Source of the DNA: Chiridota heheva
Taxonomy: Eukaryota > Echinodermata > Holothuroidea > Apodida > Chiridotidae
DNA length: 64,000 nt
Assembly (NCBI GenBank): GCA_020152595.1
Contig: JAIGNY010001437.1
Span: 1,771,501-1,835,500 of the forward strand
Direction: 5' to 3'
Below are positions 39,804 through 52,300 of the stretch, piece after piece. Under the pieces are notes generated by a model. The model ran no database searches. It saw only the letters and a list, made by a program, of their open reading frames with translations, and was not told the DNA's origin. The first letter of the stretch is position 1. Every line of letters starts with the position of its first letter. The position numbers and the translations under genes are program-made.

Positions 39804-39892
39804 ATAATATTACTTGAAGTACTTGGAAGCTAATTTTGTCTCTAAAATAACATTTTGTATTAACAAAATAATTTATCTGGCCTGTATATTTT

Positions 39893-39978
39893 AACAGCGC
39901 GTGTTTTATATGCCCAGCGTGTGTTTTACATGCCCAGCGCGCAATTTCATCACCAGCGCGTGCTAGCGCGTGCTTAGT
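39893..39978 (+). repeat. ~20-bp tandem repeat, CAGCGCGTGTTTTAYATGCC
   Basis: Four degenerate units beginning CAGCGYGTG or CAGCGCGC, rich in CpG in an otherwise AT-rich stretch. Confidence 0.8.
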
Positions 39979-40224
39979 CAGTTAGTAGGACCGAGTTTGT
40001 TTTACGTGTAATGTAACCACAGTGAATGTGACTGAGCTGTGTGATCAGATCAGACACGTGAAATGCGCAACGCGCAAACGCTTTTCCGTGAAAAAGACTG
40101 TTAGTTGAACTAACCTCTCTGAGTTACATGATTGACAGCTTTTTCAACCACTCACCGCATGAATTTGCGTGGCAATAAAATCTGCGTAACTAAATGGTGC
40201 AAACATACTACGCGGTACTGTTAC

Positions 40225-41485
<1,261 letters not shown>

Positions 41486-41836
41486 ATGAAAATTCCAAGG
41501 TGAGATTGTTTGGCGTGTGTATGTATGTAATGGGGTATATACACACAGTCCCCCACAGTTCCACCAACTCCGGTAAAGTGTTAAATGCCTTCAAGGGTAG
41601 TTCTAAACTATGAACTATTTGTTCCCTGACCATGAGGTTTTCTTATAACTTTTAAAAGGGCATTTCCTACACCGTCCGCCCTTTTATTCAAAGAGTAAGG
41701 GGACAGTGGCCCGTTGACTCGTGATTCTGACATGCCTGGATTTAGGCATCTAAAGGTGACCGATTTTACACTAGCTGTAAAGCTAAACTACCGGTACTTT
41801 TGTTTTCACCGATAAACTGGTCTTGGCACGTTATTT

Positions 41837-41953
41837 TGACGTCATCCCGAATGTGTTCATTTCCTTTTGTCTGTTTTAGTAGCGCCAGAGAGCGTGACGT
41901 CATTCGCCCTATACTACAATATAGGCCGAATGACGTCACACTCTCTGGTAGCA
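41837..41953. promoter_or_regulatory. Cluster of three CRE palindromes, two in a 34-bp-arm hairpin
   Basis: TGACGTCA occurs at 41837-41844, 41895-41902 and 41931-41938. The last two lie in inverted arms (41878-41912 and about 41921-41954; CAGAGAGCGTGACGTCATTCG against CGAATGACGTCACACTCTCTG) around an 8-10-nt loop. TGACGTCA is the consensus for CREB/ATF dimers. No adjacent gene is visible, so regulation is unproven; the hairpin may simply be a small inverted-repeat element. Confidence 0.6.
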
Positions 41954-42869
41954 CAAAATTAATCGGTATAAAGGGCCACACTTGAAATGACAATCATAAG
42001 GGTCATTAGTGTTCAACATTATAGTCTTAAGCTGTATACTATAATTTGTAATGAATATGTTTTCTTGAAGCTACTCTGAAAGCCTTGTTAGACTCAAAAC
42101 AGACGTTTGTTTGCAACCTCTATCAAATAAATTGAGGTAATACACTAATGCATGACTAAATAACAGTCAACATACGGTTTGTAAGACTATTTTCACAGTT
42201 TGATTTAAACTTGATTTTGCTAATAGAAACGACTGGACTTTCATTTTTAAGGCATATGTGAGTGCTCAAAAGGAGTTTTAAATATTCCCTGATCTTGCGC
42301 CCAAGGAGGACAGATTTGTTTAAATATCTTTTGCAGGGAATGGATTGTTAAACAAATTATCTTGCAATTTTTAAGAGTTTCATGACCAGGGATGCGATTT
42401 TTTTAAATAAGAGTACAAAATTGACAAAATTTGACATACATGTAGTTGAATCTGAAATGCCTTTGCAGCAAAGCTGCCATTTCAAATATGTCCTTCAGTG
42501 TCTTTTTGGTTGAAATCTTCGGATTGGAATTTTTGCTGAAATTCTTATTTACGGTAACTTGTACGAGGTACCAGTGAAGGGAAATGTTGCAACTACGAAG
42601 CTAATGGCTAAAGAAGGTTTGAGATCATATATGAAACTAGTGACCCCACCCTCATTCTCGAAAGCGAACTAGTAGCCTGGAAGTAATACAGATATTGTAC
42701 GCTTTATAAAAATTACACATATACATAGATTTTAAATAGGACAATTCAGATTCGTCAGAGAACATTAAAAATTAACTAAGAAATATTTCTTTATCCTTTT
42801 CATTTCCACAAAATTTATTAATTTGAATTTTGAATGCGAATTGTATTTCAACTCCATTATGCATATACA

Positions 42870-43140
42870 CACGGGCGTAGGCAGGGTGGGAGCAGGGATT
42901 ACAAAATGAATTCCAGTTACAAGCGGAAATTAAATGGTAAATTAAGTTTTCATCAAACGTTGATCACTTATCGAGAAATCTCCTTCAATTTTCGGAAAAT
43001 TTCATTCATTTATCGGGAAATACTGCCAAATTTTACCAATTTTTTTAAATTTTACCGCATTTTCTTAAATTTTACCAAAAATTTCAATTTCATTTTACCA
43101 AATGCCAAATTTGACCTCCCAACCGAGAAGGGAGCATGCA
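42870..43140 (+). repeat. TTTTCGGAAA-type degenerate repeat, dispersed copy
   Basis: Loose repeats of ATTTTACCAAATTTT and ATTTTCGGAAAATTTC, ending TTTGACCTCCCAACCGAGAAGGG. That end matches the CACCTCCCAACCAAAAAGC segment in the right arm at 34592 and, inverted, ATTGGGAGGTGAAATT at 31115. Confidence 0.6.
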
Positions 43141-43974
43141 TTAAAGGATAATGATCCACTTTGTTTTTACAGAGGTTTAATGACCTTTCTCTTGAATGGG
43201 CTCGTGGACACCCTATATCCTAGTTTAAAATCATATCATTTCAATCGAATATTTACTATTGATACATGGGTAAGCCAAAGCTGAAAATAATATTGGAAGG
43301 ACCGTCCATGGCAATCCCCTATATGCATCGTCTTTGATCTTCTTATTTGCGAAAACTTTTCCATGCAATTGGAATGGTTCCTGCATGCAAGATTGTTAGC
43401 TTCCAAACATATCTTTCAAATATGTTTCAAACTTAATGAACATATTCTAAACTATCTTATTTTGATTTAATTTGAGTTTTACCTTTAATTTCTAAACCCT
43501 TCAAAATCTTTTCGCACTTCGCGTGATAACTTTAGATTAGAAATTTCTACAAAATTTCATTTTTTCATTCACAATTATTGCAATTTAATTAATTCCCCTA
43601 AAATACAAAAAAAAAATTGTACGTGGCTACGATCCTGAAAGCAACTTCAGCGACATGGTCTATTTGTAGAAAATACAGTATATATAATAAGTATTTCGAA
43701 CATTAAAATGCATTTTTCAAAACTTTAGTTGCGTCCGCAAAAAAATAAAATGTTGTAAAAAGTCAAGTTTATCTTGAAAACAAAATACAGTACCACCCTC
43801 CCCACCCCACCCCCATGGCCCGCACATTCTACAAATATTTGTATATGCTTAGTGCATGGATCATACACCATACAATTTAGGATCATTTTCACGACTTAAC
43901 TTTGGAAACCCTTCCCTCCCCTCCCCTTTTGAAAATCCTGGATCCGCCTTTGGAATTTAAATTGTTAAGTGTTT

Positions 43975-44315
43975 TTTTTAACACCCCAGCCGGAGCGATT
44001 TAGGGACGACAACCACCAAGTTTTAACACTTCGTCTGTTCATGGGTGTAAAGAATAAATGACAACTCGGAAGTGTTGTTGCTATACCATGCAAGTGTTTA
44101 TTATACCACTTTCTGGGTGTCTAACACTAACAATCAACATTTAACACCTCAGCCTGAGCGATTTAGGGATATTACCCACTGTGTTGTTTGAACACTCCAT
44201 GGGTGTCATGACTAAATGATACCTCTGGGGTGTTGTTTCTACACCATACAAGTATTCGTTTCCACACTTTTCAGGTGTAAAATACCAACAATCATGGGTG
44301 TTAAAAGTCAATACC
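43975..44315 (+). repeat. ~175-bp tandem duplication (CAGCCKGAGCGATTTAGGGA units)
   Basis: CAGCCGGAGCGATTTAGGGA at 43987 and CAGCCTGAGCGATTTAGGGA at 44151 start two units that continue in parallel (ATGGGTGT..AATGA..GTTGTT..CTACACCATRCAAGT). Each contains several GGTGTTAAA-type words. Confidence 0.8.
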
Positions 44316-44524
44316 TAACACCCCAGTATACTTAACCTAACAGGTCACCATTCCCCATAAGACAGTAAGAAACTTTCGAAGAATGATGGAACCTCACAAA
44401 CACCTAAGACTTAATAGACCTAAGGATGTAAAAATGCCAAACTTTTATCAATTTTTAAAAGATATTTATTAAATACACTTCCATTATTTGACATAATGTT
44501 GGCAAGATTGGTTATAGATGTTGA

Positions 44525-45014
44525 TAAATTAATTCAGTGGTCAAATCAAATTGATCTTATATGAAAGAAGACTTTGAACAATGGTGAAGAAACTATTTCA
44601 ATATTTTATTCCTTTAAGGAGATATTCAAGTTTAAAGTTCTGTCTTATCTGTGTAAAAGTGTATGGTGGAGTAAAAAAACTTATTTAACTAGTTTTTCCC
44701 CAAACTTTCTACATGTGGTAAATTATAATTACCCTTACTAGATTATGTTTGACTTCTTTCTTGACATATCCAATGGTTGTCAAGCCACAAAATTACAGGG
44801 AAAAAATATGATAGAATACATAAAGACTTTGAGGAATCTGAGGATGTGATGTCACAACTGATTGCAGTTTGTTTAAACACAGATGCATGCAGAACTTTAA
44901 ACTTAGATACAGAATCCCTTAACAGAATAATTTTTTTGAATAGTTTCTTCCCCATTTTGTTTTGTTTGAAGTCTTGTTTCATATAAGATTAACTTGCCTG
45001 ACCTAATTCTTTAT
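44525..45014 (-). mobile_element. 550-bp MITE, copy e (interior inverted relative to the others)
   Basis: Interior words appear as complements of the other copies (TTCTTGACATATCCAATGG at ~44757, AATACATAAAGACTTTGAGG at ~44814), and the arms TTAAGGAGATATTCAAGTT and AAGTCTTGTTTCATATAAG close it. The open frames across it on both strands are by-products of the inverted arms. Confidence 0.75.
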
Positions 45015-45104
45015 GGTTTACTGCAGGTTCATTAAAAATATGACTGCTTTAGCATATTGTACTTGTAAACTATAGGATACGGTACATATGTAATAATGGA
45101 TGTT

Positions 45105-45239
45105 AGCATAGCATAGCATAGCATGACATAGCATAGCATGGCATGGCATAGCATAGCATTACATAACATAGCATAGCATGGCATAGCATAGCATAGCATA
45201 GCATAGCATAGCATAGCATGGTATAGCATAGTATAGCAA
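45105..45239 (+). repeat. (GCATA)n microsatellite, ~27 units
   Basis: Pentanucleotide repeat with G and C variants (GCATG). It joins directly to the tail of the SINE-like segment at 45234-45345 in the reverse orientation. Frames reading CYAML-type repeats are artefacts. Confidence 0.95.
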
Positions 45240-45345
45240 GGTTTTGACGTCCCGAAAACATCCAGTGCTGGACATTATATCAAGACGGCCACGGCTTTTG
45301 ATAACCAGTTGTGAACTCACTGGCAGACCCACCATTTTATATCTC
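45234..45345 (-). mobile_element. SINE-like element S3 with the shared TGGTTATCAAA module
   Basis: Minus-strand reading: GGTGGGTCTGCCAGTGAGTT, CACAACTGGTTATCAAA, AGCCGTGGCCGTCTTGATA, TGTCCAGCACTGGATG, GGGACGTCAAAACC, then TTGCTATACTATGC, which is the start of the pentanucleotide tail. A second copy lies at 56053-56145. Confidence 0.75.
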
Positions 45346-46495
45346 TCAATGATGAAGAATTTGAAGAATAAAGAATATGTGAACAACGGAAGTCTTCAAT
45401 CAGATATTGAAAATCACTAAAGAAGTGACAAAATGCATTTTCAAAGTTTCATGAAATTATGGCAAATCACTTAAAGTCATTCAAATTACCGTTCAATACT
45501 CTTTACCATGTTATTTATCAGCGCAATTATGCAGTTGTATTATGAATTTGAGGTTACTAAAGATCCACTTCAACTCGAACGTTTCCCACTAAGCACAGCG
45601 AATATACTTAAAACATCAATATGTATCCATCAATTTAAAATACCGAATACCAATTTGAATTACTAAATCGTATGGCTACTAAACCACAACTCTTTAATCT
45701 TTTGCAAAATTTATGTCGATTTTGAACTATACTTAAAAAACAGAAAAACTTCTTCTGTTTGAACCATTTTGGATATAGGATACATACTGACATATACATT
45801 ATCAAATAAAGAAGATAGATCATGAAAGTCTTCATATTAGAATGAAATAAACAATAACTGGGAAAGATTTGCAAGATACCACCACTCAAGTATTCATACT
45901 TGTATTTAACATAACTGAAGGTTTTGAGGTAATTTGCATATCAATTAGTACAAAAATATTAAATATAAATTTTATAATCATTAAACAATTAACTCAAAAA
46001 AACGTTATGGTGAAAATGGACTTTACAAAGATTGGTGTTATTGAAAATGAATTCTTATCAAAATTTCATTAATTATACTAATCATTCCACTGCATTTTAC
46101 CACAAGAGAGTACATATGCACAACGAAAAGAATTGTTGGATACTGATGTTGCATATTCATTGTACTAATTTGCATGTTCCAGAAACAAGTATGAAAATCA
46201 AATTTTAATATCAAAGCTTTCAAAAATGTACCTTGTAATAACAAAATATGCTGATCTAGTATTATAGTGGAGAAAAAGACAAACAGAAGTACAGAAAACT
46301 ACTGTCATATCTGGTCCTCTTGGTATTAAAGGTGCCATATATTTATTTCAAAAATTATGGTGTAGATAGTCTACTTTGGAAGAGTGACGTCACACACTAT
46401 TTCACAAATATATTGTTCATGTATTTCATTGTAAATTAATCAAACTGTTTCTACTAGTTTAAAGATAAAACTTTTAAAATTTCTTTACATTGTAG
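45346..46495. other. AT-rich spacer, nothing recognised
   Basis: No domain-bearing frame, no RNA gene and no repeat shared with elsewhere in the window was seen. Confidence 0.4.
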
Positions 46496-46721
46496 ATCAG
46501 ACTGTTTTACTAACATCAAGTCGCTCATGCCAGACAGTTCCACAACTTGGTTTTCAATGTCATATACAAATATTACAAAGACTACGAAACTGGGAAAATA
46601 TTTCACTTCCTGTTCATATTGGAGGTTTGAAGTTAGAATTATATCTTGCCCACAGCTGCAGTAACATTATATGTACATGGAATTGCATGGCCATCAATGA
46701 TTATGGAAAATTGTGTAAGCC
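46496..46721 (+). other. Open stretch that may be an unrecognised exon or decayed coding fragment
   Basis: After a good acceptor (pyrimidine-rich, TTGTAG|ATC) about 75 codons are open and end in TAG. The peptide contains LTSSRSCQTVPQLGFQ and SLPVHIGGLKLELYLAH and is less AT-biased than neighbouring random frames. There is no ATG, no strong donor (GGAG|GTTTGA is weak) and no recognised family. It could be a transposon or pseudogene fragment. Confidence 0.25.
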
Positions 46722-46988
46722 CCAATAGCTCAAATTGGCCCAGGTTTTTTTTGTATTTTCATCACACAACCTGCCTTACAGCTATCATATGCTACCATGC
46801 AATAAGTGGGCAACAAGAATAGGCCCTATGTATTCTTAAAAGAGCATGCATATTGGACCATTGGAAACAAAACAAAAACGTTATGAATTTGACCAAACTA
46901 TACTCATCTTGAAACATACGTGCGGAAAACAAAAGAATTTTGGGATATGAATTGAAGATTAATACGATGTTATACAGTTATACTGATA

Positions 46989-47780
46989 CTCTCCCGTGTC
47001 GACAACGTTCATATTACCCGTCTTAGAATAGGTCACACCCACCTCACTCACTCCCACCTCCTTATTGGCTCCCCAATCCCTATGCAACAATTGCCATTGC
47101 ACCCTCACAGTCCATCACCAGATCACGTTCTCCTTGATTGCCCCTGTACAACCTTTCCAGAGCTTCCCTCGCCCCCCACAAGTCACTTGCCGAATTCTTC
47201 CAGAAAACCCCTCTGGATCAAATTATCTCCTTCCTTCATCATGCTTTCCTCTTCAACCATATTTATTTCCTCATCTCGATCCCAGCTTTCTGACTTTTAG
47301 TTCTTATATTTCTAACATTTCCCCCGTTTTCTCGCCAGTGCACCACAACTGGTTATCAAAAGCCGCGGACATTGACTTGGTTGTCGATGTTATCTCTGTC
47401 AGTACGTCGTACCTGTGTTCTCGTCCAGGTCGTATTAAGCGTTTCGTGATAGCATTGTTGCTATCATAACCAATTACGCAGGCGACGACCCCGCCATTGT
47501 AATTGTGTCTTCATCCGTCGTCGTCGTTTGATAACCAGTTGTGAACTTACTGGTTGCAGACCCACCGGGATATGACCGACCTTCTCAAATCGTCTTATGA
47601 TTTGAGGGGAAGACCGGGGCACCACATTTTGAGGTGAAGTTCATTTATCCGTGTAATCACTTCACGCCCTGTTTTCTTTCCTTCCTACCTCTAGAATGAT
47701 CTAAACCAGTCTCAGGCACAATTTGACCCTCGTTGTCGTGGTGCCGTTAAGCCCTCATCAAACAAACAAATCAACAAACT
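46989..47780 (+). mobile_element. I-superfamily LINE, copy C: 3' end only, split by a SINE
   Basis: GTCGACAACGTTCATATTACC through CTTAGAATAGGTCACACCCAC and CACCAGATCACGTTCTCC parallels LINE copy A at 28938-29280. After the SINE, TTCCTACCTCTAGAATGATCTAA ... GTCGTGGTGCCGTTAAGCCC and (CAAA)n complete the 3' end. 5'-truncated at the C-terminal segment. Confidence 0.85.
47333..47670 (+). mobile_element. S1 SINE, headless long form, inserted in LINE copy C
   Basis: It starts CGCCAGTGCACCACAACTGG with no tRNA head, and continues with the body, CGTCGTCGTCG, TTTGATAACCAGTTGTG (exact complement of CACAACTGGTTATCAAA near its start), then CGTCTTATGATTTGAGGGG, CACCACATTTTGAGGTGAAG and a GTGTAATCACTTCA tail. 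GTTTTCT at 47326-47332 and 47671-47677 is the likely target-site duplication. Confidence 0.85.
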
Positions 47781-48061
47781 GATACTAAAAAAAAATTGCC
47801 ATTTGTGAACGCAGGTCTCAGCGAGTAGCCCTACACTATTGATTATTGTGTATTACTTCAGGCCACAACATCTCTGTCTAGTTCTATGGTTAACACTCTC
47901 TTGACACAGCAAGCTAGCAAGGCAAGGTATACACTCAATTTCAGAGAGTGATTAACAAAAGGGTTTATTCTGCCACACAATAGGGAATGCAGGATCGACA
48001 ACATTACCACCTAATCCTGTCGAGTGCATCCCAAGGTAATGTAAATGACACATTCATTCCC
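47781..48061. other. Short spacer between the LINE and the next SINE
   Basis: No gene can be supported. The bases just before the SINE target site (48000-48060) are open on the minus strand for about 15 codons in the frame discussed under findings. Confidence 0.3.
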
Positions 48062-48069
48062 GCTAGCAC

Positions 48070-48267
48070 GCGCCAGTGCACCACAACTGGTTATCAAAGG
48101 CCGTGGACATTGACTTGGTTGTCGATGTTATGTCTGTCCGTACGTCGGACCTGTGTTCTCGTCTGGGTCGTATTAAGCGTTTCGTGATAGCATTTGTACT
48201 ATCATAACCGAATACGCAGGCGACGATTCCGTCATTGTAATTGTGTGTTCAACTCTCTCTCTTTCCT
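48070..48267 (+). mobile_element. S1 SINE, headless short form, with 8-bp target-site duplication
   Basis: It starts GCGCCAGTGCACC and ends AACTCTCTCTCTTTCCT. GCTAGCAC occurs at 48062-48069 and 48268-48275. Body intact apart from GTCGGACC for GTCGTACC. Confidence 0.9.
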
Positions 48268-48279
48268 GCTAGCACTGTA

Positions 48280-50252
48280 GGTGCTCTTCTTCAGCCCATT
48301 CAATGTGAGGTTGTCTTTTCCAGAAAAAGCAGATACTCCTCCAAAACAGTCCTCACCTACAGATAAAGAAAATAACATGATAATAACAACATGAGCGTGA
48401 CTGTCAAAGCTGAAAGCATCTTGACAATGGGAATATAATACTAGCACTAAAATAGCATTGAGATAATAGTGTTAGGACTGACTTTTAGTAATAATAATAG
48501 CCTCATTTCAATAAATTTATTTAAACGATTTGATTATGAATTTAGTTTGATTAGGGAAACATTATCATTTCTTCCTCTTTCTCGATATATATCTATATAT
48601 ATTTTTGAGAGAAAAAATGTGCATGGTAGCGCTCACTATGGAAATATGGCATTCTATTAGGAATGTAAATTGAATGTGTCCATGAACTCTTGATTCTTTT
48701 TACTGTGTGATCATGATGTGAACAACATATTTCACGAATTCATGGATTTTGATGAAGCTTTGAGTGGGTCTTTGATATTTCCTAATACGAAAGATATTTA
48801 ATTTTTGGGGAAGGACAGAAGTGAAAGGGCTAGTGATATCTGTGGGGACTTGATTAAAATATTCCATTGGAATGTGTACATCAATACATAGTCTGAAGGA
48901 TTCAGAACATCTAATGATCTAGATTCAAATGAAATGGGCACAGTTTGTTTTCTGGCAGCAAATAAATCAAAATAATTGGTTTTGTGGCATGTAAGAAAAT
49001 GTTCGAATGCAAATTGTATCACCTGATCAACAAGTAAAATAGATTCTTTGCTGAATGTACTTAAAGGTTTATGGATGTATAACAAATTCTATATTGGTTG
49101 AAAGAATATCAAAATCTGAGCAGATCAGTTTTGAATTTTGAAATAACACTTATAGTTTTTTGTGTTAGGACTGATCAAAATTTGGTCAGTTTTTAATTCA
49201 TGCAAAATTTATGATATATGACTAAACAGACAGCTCAACATCTTGATTTAATACTTTAAAATTCGTTTCTACATTTCCTAAAGATGCTTTTTGATGGATT
49301 TTAAAGCAGTTGAGATAATGTTGACTCTACACGTTTAAATACCTTTAAGACAAAAGTATTTTCAGTTAGTGTTATATATCAAGAAACATACATTTTGTAT
49401 TAATTACTGTTACCACTATACAGAACAAGTTCACTATTTAAGTGCAGAACTGACAAGTAATGACCAGATGACACTGAACAATTCAAGATAAGTTTGCATC
49501 AAAAACATCGCAATCCCATTTCCAGTCCGAACTCACAAATAGTACTTTCAAGCTTTGCTCTGTGTGGCTTGTTGAAGCTTCAGTAACAGATGGTTGCTTT
49601 CAGATCACAATTGGTAAACTGCAGAAAGAAAGATATGATACAACAAATATTTTTTGCTTTCGTGAAACAGACAAAGGATAAATGAAGTCAAATGATTATT
49701 TAGCTATTTAAGTGTTGCTGTAAACTCCTATGCATTCCCATAGACTAAATCATTCAAATCAATTCCAGCCTATATTAATTGTTTATAGTGTGTACACACA
49801 AAATGTATATTGAATACCCTCAGTGTAAGGCGTACCATGAACTATACCTGATAACCAATTTCTTAGGCAAAGTTGAAGAAAGTGGAAGTTTATGAAACAT
49901 GCACACTCTTTTTATAAATCCTGGAATTACATTACCATTTTGACTAACTTTGAAACTACAAATTTTAATAAACTTAATAATAAATAAAACAGAGAAAACT
50001 ACTAATTTGTTGGATAGTAAATAGTAAAAGAGGAAGCGGTGTGTAAGAATACATATAAAATCCAGAGGAATCTGATGTGTATGATTTGTCTAGTTATGCT
50101 GACATTAGGAGATGTAGCATATTCCCCTCTGCAATAACACATCTTGCATGTTATTTTGTTTGACTTACTGTTATTTCTTACATGTTTCAGCTAATCCTCA
50201 TGCCAGTGACACGTGGCAACAGTTTAAAGTTGACCAAATAATACCTATGCAA
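48280..50252. other. AT-rich spacer with part of repeat R2
   Basis: R2 copy 2, left portion, at 49115-49330. A splice-acceptor-like CTTTCTTTCTGCAG (minus strand, ~49620) followed by 12 open codons, and a plus-strand TTACATGTTTCAG at 50178-50190 followed by 20 open codons, are noted but too short to call. Confidence 0.4.
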
Positions 50253-50490
50253 TGATATTCGGCGTCTTAACTTTTCGCAAAGAGCTCTTAATAATTGAAT
50301 GGTTTGCCTGAGTGGGTGATTAACTCATTCTGTTTAAAATTTCAAAGTCAACATTAATAAGTTCTTTACTAATTCTGGGCGTCTTTGTTTTTCTTTTCTT
50401 TTGTGGTGGTAGTGGTGATGTTAGTTTGGGCTTTTATGGGGTGACCAACTCTTCTTAGCCAGTCATCTTGTAATGTTATTTTAAATTATA
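50253..50490 (+). mobile_element. 3' fragment of the CR1/L2-type LINE seen at 25.3-27.1 kb
   Basis: CTTTTCGCAAAGAG, AATGGTTTGCCTGAGTGGGT, TTTCAAAGTCAACATTRATAA, GGGCGTCTTTG, GGTGGTAGTGGTGATGTTAG and GGGGTGACCAACTCTTCTTAG match 26878-27100 in order. 5'-truncated to about 240 bp, as is usual for LINE copies. Confidence 0.9.
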
Positions 50491-51084
50491 TTATTACGTT
50501 CTATTAAAATATTTTACCTTTTAATACATTTAGACTAATTTTGTTACTTCTTTCATGAGTTCTATTAAAAGTACATCATAGTTTTGGCTACTTATAAAAT
50601 TCTATTTGTTATGATTTAGTGAGTACTTTTAAGAATCACCTAAGTGTATTCGAAAATTTAGAACATAGGTACAGCTTTTGATGTGAATGCCAATGAAATC
50701 TCCGCATAGTGGACCACATACCTCAATTTCAAAATGCAACTATACAATCCTACTTACATGACAATGAAGAATGAAGATTACTTGATACTATATACTGTGG
50801 AGTCACTTTTAATCCCAAATCATCATTTGGTCAGTTTGCTTACTTGCTTACGGCGGCTTTTGTTTTTAAAACATTTCCGTGTTAGATAGTTTAAAATGCA
50901 TAAAAACAACAAAACTGAACTGAATGAAAAACGAGAAGTTTACATACATTTTATCGTTTTGTTAAGAAAATTATCTGTTGTGAAAATGAATTAAATCAAA
51001 TAATCAAGGTCGAACATTACGGATTTAATGCACGGGTCATAACAATGCAAATATTTCATAGAAATTGTTTAAAATTTCTTTCTA

Positions 51085-51300
51085 AATCTTAAATTCACTG
51101 AAAATGATGAGAAAGTCTATGCCTGCTAAAATTTCATTAGGGGCACGGCAAAGACGCATAGACTTTTGGTCAGAATTTTTTGTACCATTTCAAGGAATTA
51201 TAATTGACATTTGAAAACAAAGGATTTACAAAAGAAAATAGGCCTACCAATGTCGTCCTGTAATACATCACAAAATTTGCATAAAATGTGCGAATAATTG
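51085..51300 (+). repeat. Dispersed repeat R2, copy 2, right portion
   Basis: ACTGAAAATGATGAGAAAGTC, ATAATTGACATTTGAAAACAAAGG and CATCACAAAATTTGCATAAAATG match 30112-30280. Confidence 0.65.
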
Positions 51301-51362
51301 ATGTTTGTGATTAAAAAAAGGCAGTGTTTGGCAAACAAAGAGAACAATCTTACCTTCCGTTC

Positions 51363-51451
51363 AGGGGTGTCACCATGGGTGTCACCATGGGTGTCACCAT
51401 GGGTGTGTGTGTATGGTTTGTGTGTGTGTGTGTGTGGGGGGGGGGGGGTCA
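51363..51451 (+). repeat. 15-bp repeat (GGTGTCACCATGG x3), (GT)n and G-run
   Basis: Three perfect GGGTGTCACCATG units, then GTGTGTGTGTATGGTTTGTG, (TG)9 and a G14 run. Each unit contains the palindrome CCATGG. The G-run could form a quadruplex. Confidence 0.9.
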
Positions 51452-52089
51452 ATAAAGCACGTCCCGTGGCCCGAACGGTGGGTTTTGAAATGCATGGGAC
51501 CAAAAATCTCAAGTGTACGCCAAATCTTTTGGATAAGATTCTCCAGTTTTTTGGGCCATAAATTCTCAAGGTTTGTACCAGATCCCCAAAATTTCCCGGT
51601 TACAATCAGAAAAAAATGCACTGGTATGAATTAGGTTTTACCAATTGTACTTATTATCAATACCCATTATTAATTTTCCCCTTTTTTACCGCCGAAATGG
51701 ATAAAAAGTATGTAACCGGGCAGGTGAAATCCTCACCCCCTCCTCCTCTTCTCCTTACACACATATACACTTCATACGCCTCTGGTCTGCTGGTTATGGG
51801 ATCAGAAAATTGAGACTTTCTGTCAGGACAATCATATAGTTTTGTCGGGTGAAATGTCAGCACCTCCAGTTGTCAAACCTTAGTGACGCTCCCTGCTTCC
51901 GTCATTTTCAGAGAACAATCACTGCAGGCAACGGCGCAACAACAGGGACAGGGCATTAGTCAAAATATAGTCTCGTATTACTAATTACTGGGGACAAGCA
52001 CCGGCCTGACGCCTGATGAGCCTTCATAGCTCTAGCATGGATCACTAATTAAGTGCATTTTAACTAATTAATATTTAGACAGTGTGGAA

Positions 52090-52300
52090 AGAATGGGTAA
52101 ACCCAGGGTGGCGAAGGAACTCGGGGCAATGGGGAATAAAATCCAGTGAGGACACTTTCTCCATTTAAGATTTCTAATGAGGATCTGAACCAGGGAAAAG
52201 TCTTTATAGTTCCATATTAGGGGTGACACAGGGGGCACTTTTTCGACTAACATATTTTGAGAGCGTGTACGCTACGACAGTATTAAAACTTTAGGCGCCA
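52090..52300 (+). mobile_element. R1 repeat, 5' fragment
   Basis: TTTCTAATGAGGATCTGAACCA, TATAGTTCCATATTAGG and ACATATTTTGAGAGCGTG match R1 copy 1 at 5538-5670; the rest of R1 is absent. Confidence 0.7.

Larger units (their letters stand above)
38491..40224. other. Spacer with a possible THAP relic and a 20-bp repeat; no firm gene
   Basis: The 146-codon frame at 39175-39615 is open and ATG-initiated but matches no family I know and ends in a low-complexity FFSFF stretch; it is not called. A CRE (TGACGTCA) sits at 39605-39612. A four-unit repeat lies at 39893-39975. Confidence 0.4.

Noticed and set aside
45032..45386. Cys/Tyr/Ala/Met repeat frames
   Set aside because: Translations of the (GCATA)n tract.
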